Of a DNA stretch of 64,000 nucleotides, positions 62,350 to 64,000 are shown in pieces. The position numbers and the translations under genes were made by a program. Numbering within the stretch: the first letter of the stretch is position 1; each line of letters starts with the position of its first letter. Below the pieces are notes generated by a model that worked only from the letters and a program-made list of their open reading frames with translations, searched no databases and was not told the origin of the DNA. This DNA is from Labilibaculum euxinicum. GTDB lineage: Bacteria > Bacteroidota > Bacteroidia > Bacteroidales > Marinifilaceae. The stretch spans positions 372,001-436,000 of the forward strand of contig NZ_WTCR01000002.1 in NCBI RefSeq assembly GCF_009795715.1. The letters are read 5' to 3'.

Positions 62350-62378
62350 GAGGTGTCAGTATAGGCACCTCTTTTTTG
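62350..62378 (+). terminator. terminator of the hem gene run
   Basis: GAGGTG (62350-62355) pairs with CACCTC (62366-62371), followed by TTTTTT, 25 bp past the hemE stop. Confidence 0.85.
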
Positions 62379-62476
62379 TTTGGATTTAGATTAAGCAAAC
62401 TGGAGTTTACTGAATAATTTATATCAGTAGTTGATCTTAAAACAAATAAATTTATGTTGAAAAACTTACCGGGTAG

Positions 62477-62508
62477 TTAGGAATGGGTTTTTATGATTTC
62501 TACTTTTG
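62477..62508 (+). promoter_or_regulatory. promoter of the double-cubane reductase gene
   Basis: A TTAG element (62477-62480) lies 20 nt before TACTTTTG (62501-62508), fitting the TTTG/TAnnTTTG architecture. It places the transcript start between the -7 box and ATG 62539, excluding the upstream TTG as a start. Confidence 0.55.
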
Positions 62509-62538
62509 CAGCCGAAAATCAATAAAAATAGAATAACA

Positions 62539-63813
62539 ATGGCAGATTATACAAAAATGTGGACTGATCTTGGCTTAAACCTTGATAATCACGATGCTTT
62601 ACTAGAGAATTTAGGTGGTGCGTATCAATCCATTTTCATGTCGCAGGAACATCGTCCGGAAGGAATGGGATATTTCGATTTTGTGATGAGCGAAGCTCAC
62701 GGGTTAAGAATTCAGGAGTTGCGTGATGAGCAGGAGGCTGGGCGAAAAATAATTGGTTCTTTTTGTGTTTTTGTACCTGAAGAGCTTGTACTTGCAGCAG
62801 GTTGCACATCTGTAGGATTGTGTGCAGGAGCTGATTTTGCTCAGGAAGAAGTTGAGAAAGTACTGCCTCGTAATACTTGTTCGTTAATCAAATCATTCTT
62901 TGGTTTCAAATTAGGTAAGGTTTGTCCATATATGGAAGTTTCAGACCTTATTGTAGGTGAGAATACCTGCGATGGAAAGAAAAAATCATTCGAGATATTT
63001 AGTCAGATGGTGCCAAATTTCTTTCAAATGGATCTTCCTCAAAACAAGGCTCCAATGGCAAGAAAATTATTAAAGCATGAATATGAGGCTTTTATTGCTA
63101 AGTTAGAGGAAATGACAGGCAAAAGAATCGGTTTGGAAGATTTAAAACAAGGAATTGCTACTGTAAATGCAAAGCGAAATGCATTAGCTCGTCTGTCTAA
63201 ACTTCGCACGGCCAATCCAAGTCCAATTTCGGGTTTAGATGCGTTATTAATTAACCAAATTGCCTTTCTGGATAATCCTGTTCGTTTTACCGGGAAGGTT
63301 AATGCCTTATGTGATGAATTGGAATTGTTTGTAAAAGAAAATAAAGGCGCAAAAGTTGAAAACGCTCCCCGTGTTGTTATCTCTGGTTGTCCTATGGCAA
63401 TTCCAAATTGGAAAGTTCCTGCTGTAATCGAAGCCACAGGTGCAGTAATTGTTGGTGAAGAATCATGTATTGGTGAGCGTGGTCAGCGAAATACAACCGA
63501 CGCTTCTGCGGATACAATTGATGGCCTTATTGATGCTGTTGTTGATCGTTATTTTAAAATTGATTGTGCAGTATTTACACCAAATCAGGAGCGCGTAGAG
63601 CACATCAAAGAAATGGCTAAAAATACAAATGCCGACGGTGTGATTCATTACGGACTTCAATTCTGTCAGCCGTATATCATGGAATCTTTCTCTGTAGAAA
63701 AAACGTTGGAAAAAGATGGTGTTTCCGTATTGAGACTTGAGACTGATTACAGCCAGGAAGATATGGGACAATTGTCAACTCGTGTAGAAGCATTTGTTGA
63801 AATAATAAAATAA
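62539..63813 (+). CDS. double-cubane-cluster anaerobic reductase (HgdB/BcrC superfamily)
   Basis: 424 residues from ATG 62539 (MADYTKMWTDLGLN). Related to 2-hydroxyacyl-CoA dehydratase subunits. Conserved cysteine sites: IGSFCVFVPEELVLAAGC, LPRNTCSLIKSFFG, GKVCPYMEVS, VGENTCDGKKK, VISGCPMAIPNW, VGEESCIGERG and YGLQFCQPY, enough for the [8Fe-9S] double-cubane cluster of the DCCP family. These ATP-activated reductases act on small, hard-to-reduce molecules under anoxia. The activase gene begins 85 bp downstream. Natural substrate unknown. Confidence 0.87.
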   Translation: MADYTKMWTDLGLNLDNHDALLENLGGAYQSIFMSQEHRPEGMGYFDFVMSEAHGLRIQELRDEQEAGRKIIGSFCVFVPEELVLAAGCTSVGLCAGADFAQEEVEKVLPRNTCSLIKSFFGFKLGKVCPYMEVSDLIVGENTCDGKKKSFEIFSQMVPNFFQMDLPQNKAPMARKLLKHEYEAFIAKLEEMTGKRIGLEDLKQGIATVNAKRNALARLSKLRTANPSPISGLDALLINQIAFLDNPVRFTGKVNALCDELELFVKENKGAKVENAPRVVISGCPMAIPNWKVPAVIEATGAVIVGEESCIGERGQRNTTDASADTIDGLIDAVVDRYFKIDCAVFTPNQERVEHIKEMAKNTNADGVIHYGLQFCQPYIMESFSVEKTLEKDGVSVLRLETDYSQEDMGQLSTRVEAFVEIIK

Positions 63814-63827
63814 ATAGAATTGAAATA

Positions 63828-63864
63828 AAAAAACTGAGAGGGCTGCTGCATTCTCAGTTTTTTT
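63828..63864 (+). terminator. terminator/attenuator between reductase and activase
   Basis: An A-run plus CTGAGA (63834-63839) pairs with TCTCAG (63852-63857) plus a T-run. Located between two genes expected to work together, so partial read-through is likely. Confidence 0.75.
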
Positions 63865-63898
63865 ATTTGCATCAGAAACAATATACAAAATTATTGGA

Positions 63899-64000
63899 AT
63901 GAGACATGCCGGAATAGATATTGGCTCCAGAAGCATAGAGTTGGTTGTGATTGAAGACGGAGAGGTTGTTGTGAGCAGGCAGTCCGAATCTGGTTACAAT
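63899..64000 (+). CDS. acyl-CoA dehydratase activase (BadF/BcrA family), 5' part only
   Basis: Thirty-four codons from ATG 63899 are visible: MRHAGIDIGSRSIELVVIED and onward, the phosphate-1 strand of the ASKHA ATPase fold found in the [4Fe-4S] activators of HgdBC-type dehydratases. It would transfer electrons to the upstream double-cubane reductase with ATP hydrolysis. The rest lies outside the window. Confidence 0.82.
   Translation, partial: MRHAGIDIGSRSIELVVIEDGEVVVSRQSESGYN

Noticed and set aside
63039-63437. 132-codon minus-strand ORF
   Set aside because: Antisense to the double-cubane reductase gene, whose cysteine motifs fix the true frame.

Overview
The window looks like a chromosomal segment of a low-GC Bacteroidota, most like a marine, facultative or strict anaerobe of the Marinilabiliales/Marinifilaceae kind (taxonomy is inferred; no rRNA is present). 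Supporting signs are Por/OMP-type small beta-barrel proteins, many lipoproteins, TAnnTTTG-type -7 boxes, a pectin-degradation gene cluster, a large surface-polysaccharide locus and an oxygen-sensitive double-cubane-cluster reductase with its activase. No tRNA, rRNA or CRISPR array was recognised.

Layout. 1-11 kb (almost all minus strand): a partial DUF418-type membrane protein, two small outer-membrane proteins, a TPR sensor kinase, two unrelated metallophosphoesterases, a peroxiredoxin, rsgA and a hybrid histidine kinase. Four same-orientation copies of a hairpin-rich dispersed repeat lie in the spacers here, and two of them flank the peroxiredoxin gene with 99 identical bases. 11.4-21.3 kb (minus): eight pectin-related enzymes (two CE12-type acetylesterases, a GH140 apiosidase-like enzyme, a CE8 pectinesterase, GH43, a sialidase-fold protein, PL10 pectate lyase, and a GH28-like protein with PepSY-like C-terminal domains). 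No SusC/SusD pair lies in the window. A divergent membrane-anchored winged-helix protein (21.4-22.6 kb), CadC/ToxR-like in layout, is the obvious candidate regulator. Two related 37-39 bp repeats precede the pectate lyase gene. 22.8-29.3 kb: a self-contained RND multidrug efflux operon led by a GbsR/MarR-type repressor gene, with a near-ideal operator overlapping its promoter. 29.4-32.2 kb: a decayed transposase, a beta-helix lipoprotein, and a repeat-rich intergenic stretch.

32.2-53.8 kb (plus): a Wzx/Wzy-type surface polysaccharide locus. It has genes for a UDP-diacetamido-glucuronate-type sugar (dehydrogenase, oxidoreductase, aminotransferase, acetyltransferase), a flippase, a polymerase, four glycosyltransferases, a FemAB-like transferase, a NodB-like deacetylase, an unusual sugar transferase, a Wzc-type tyrosine autokinase, a sulfatase-fold protein and an FkbH-like gene split at an A9 tract. 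The outer-membrane export protein is not in the window. 53.9-57.6 kb: a PHP phosphoesterase fused to two ACT domains, a hypothetical protein, a small monooxygenase-fold protein and an NAD(P)-binding epimerase-like protein. 57.8-62.3 kb: hemA, hemC, hemB and hemE for tetrapyrrole synthesis. 62.5-64 kb: a double-cubane-cluster reductase and the beginning of its ATP-dependent activase, separated by a terminator-like hairpin.

The observations most worth following are the CadC-like regulator facing a SusCD-less pectin cluster with repeat operators, the ACT-regulated PHP enzyme, the sugar transferase that lacks the usual membrane hairpin, the FkbH gene interrupted at an A9 slippage site, and the four-copy hairpin repeat family.
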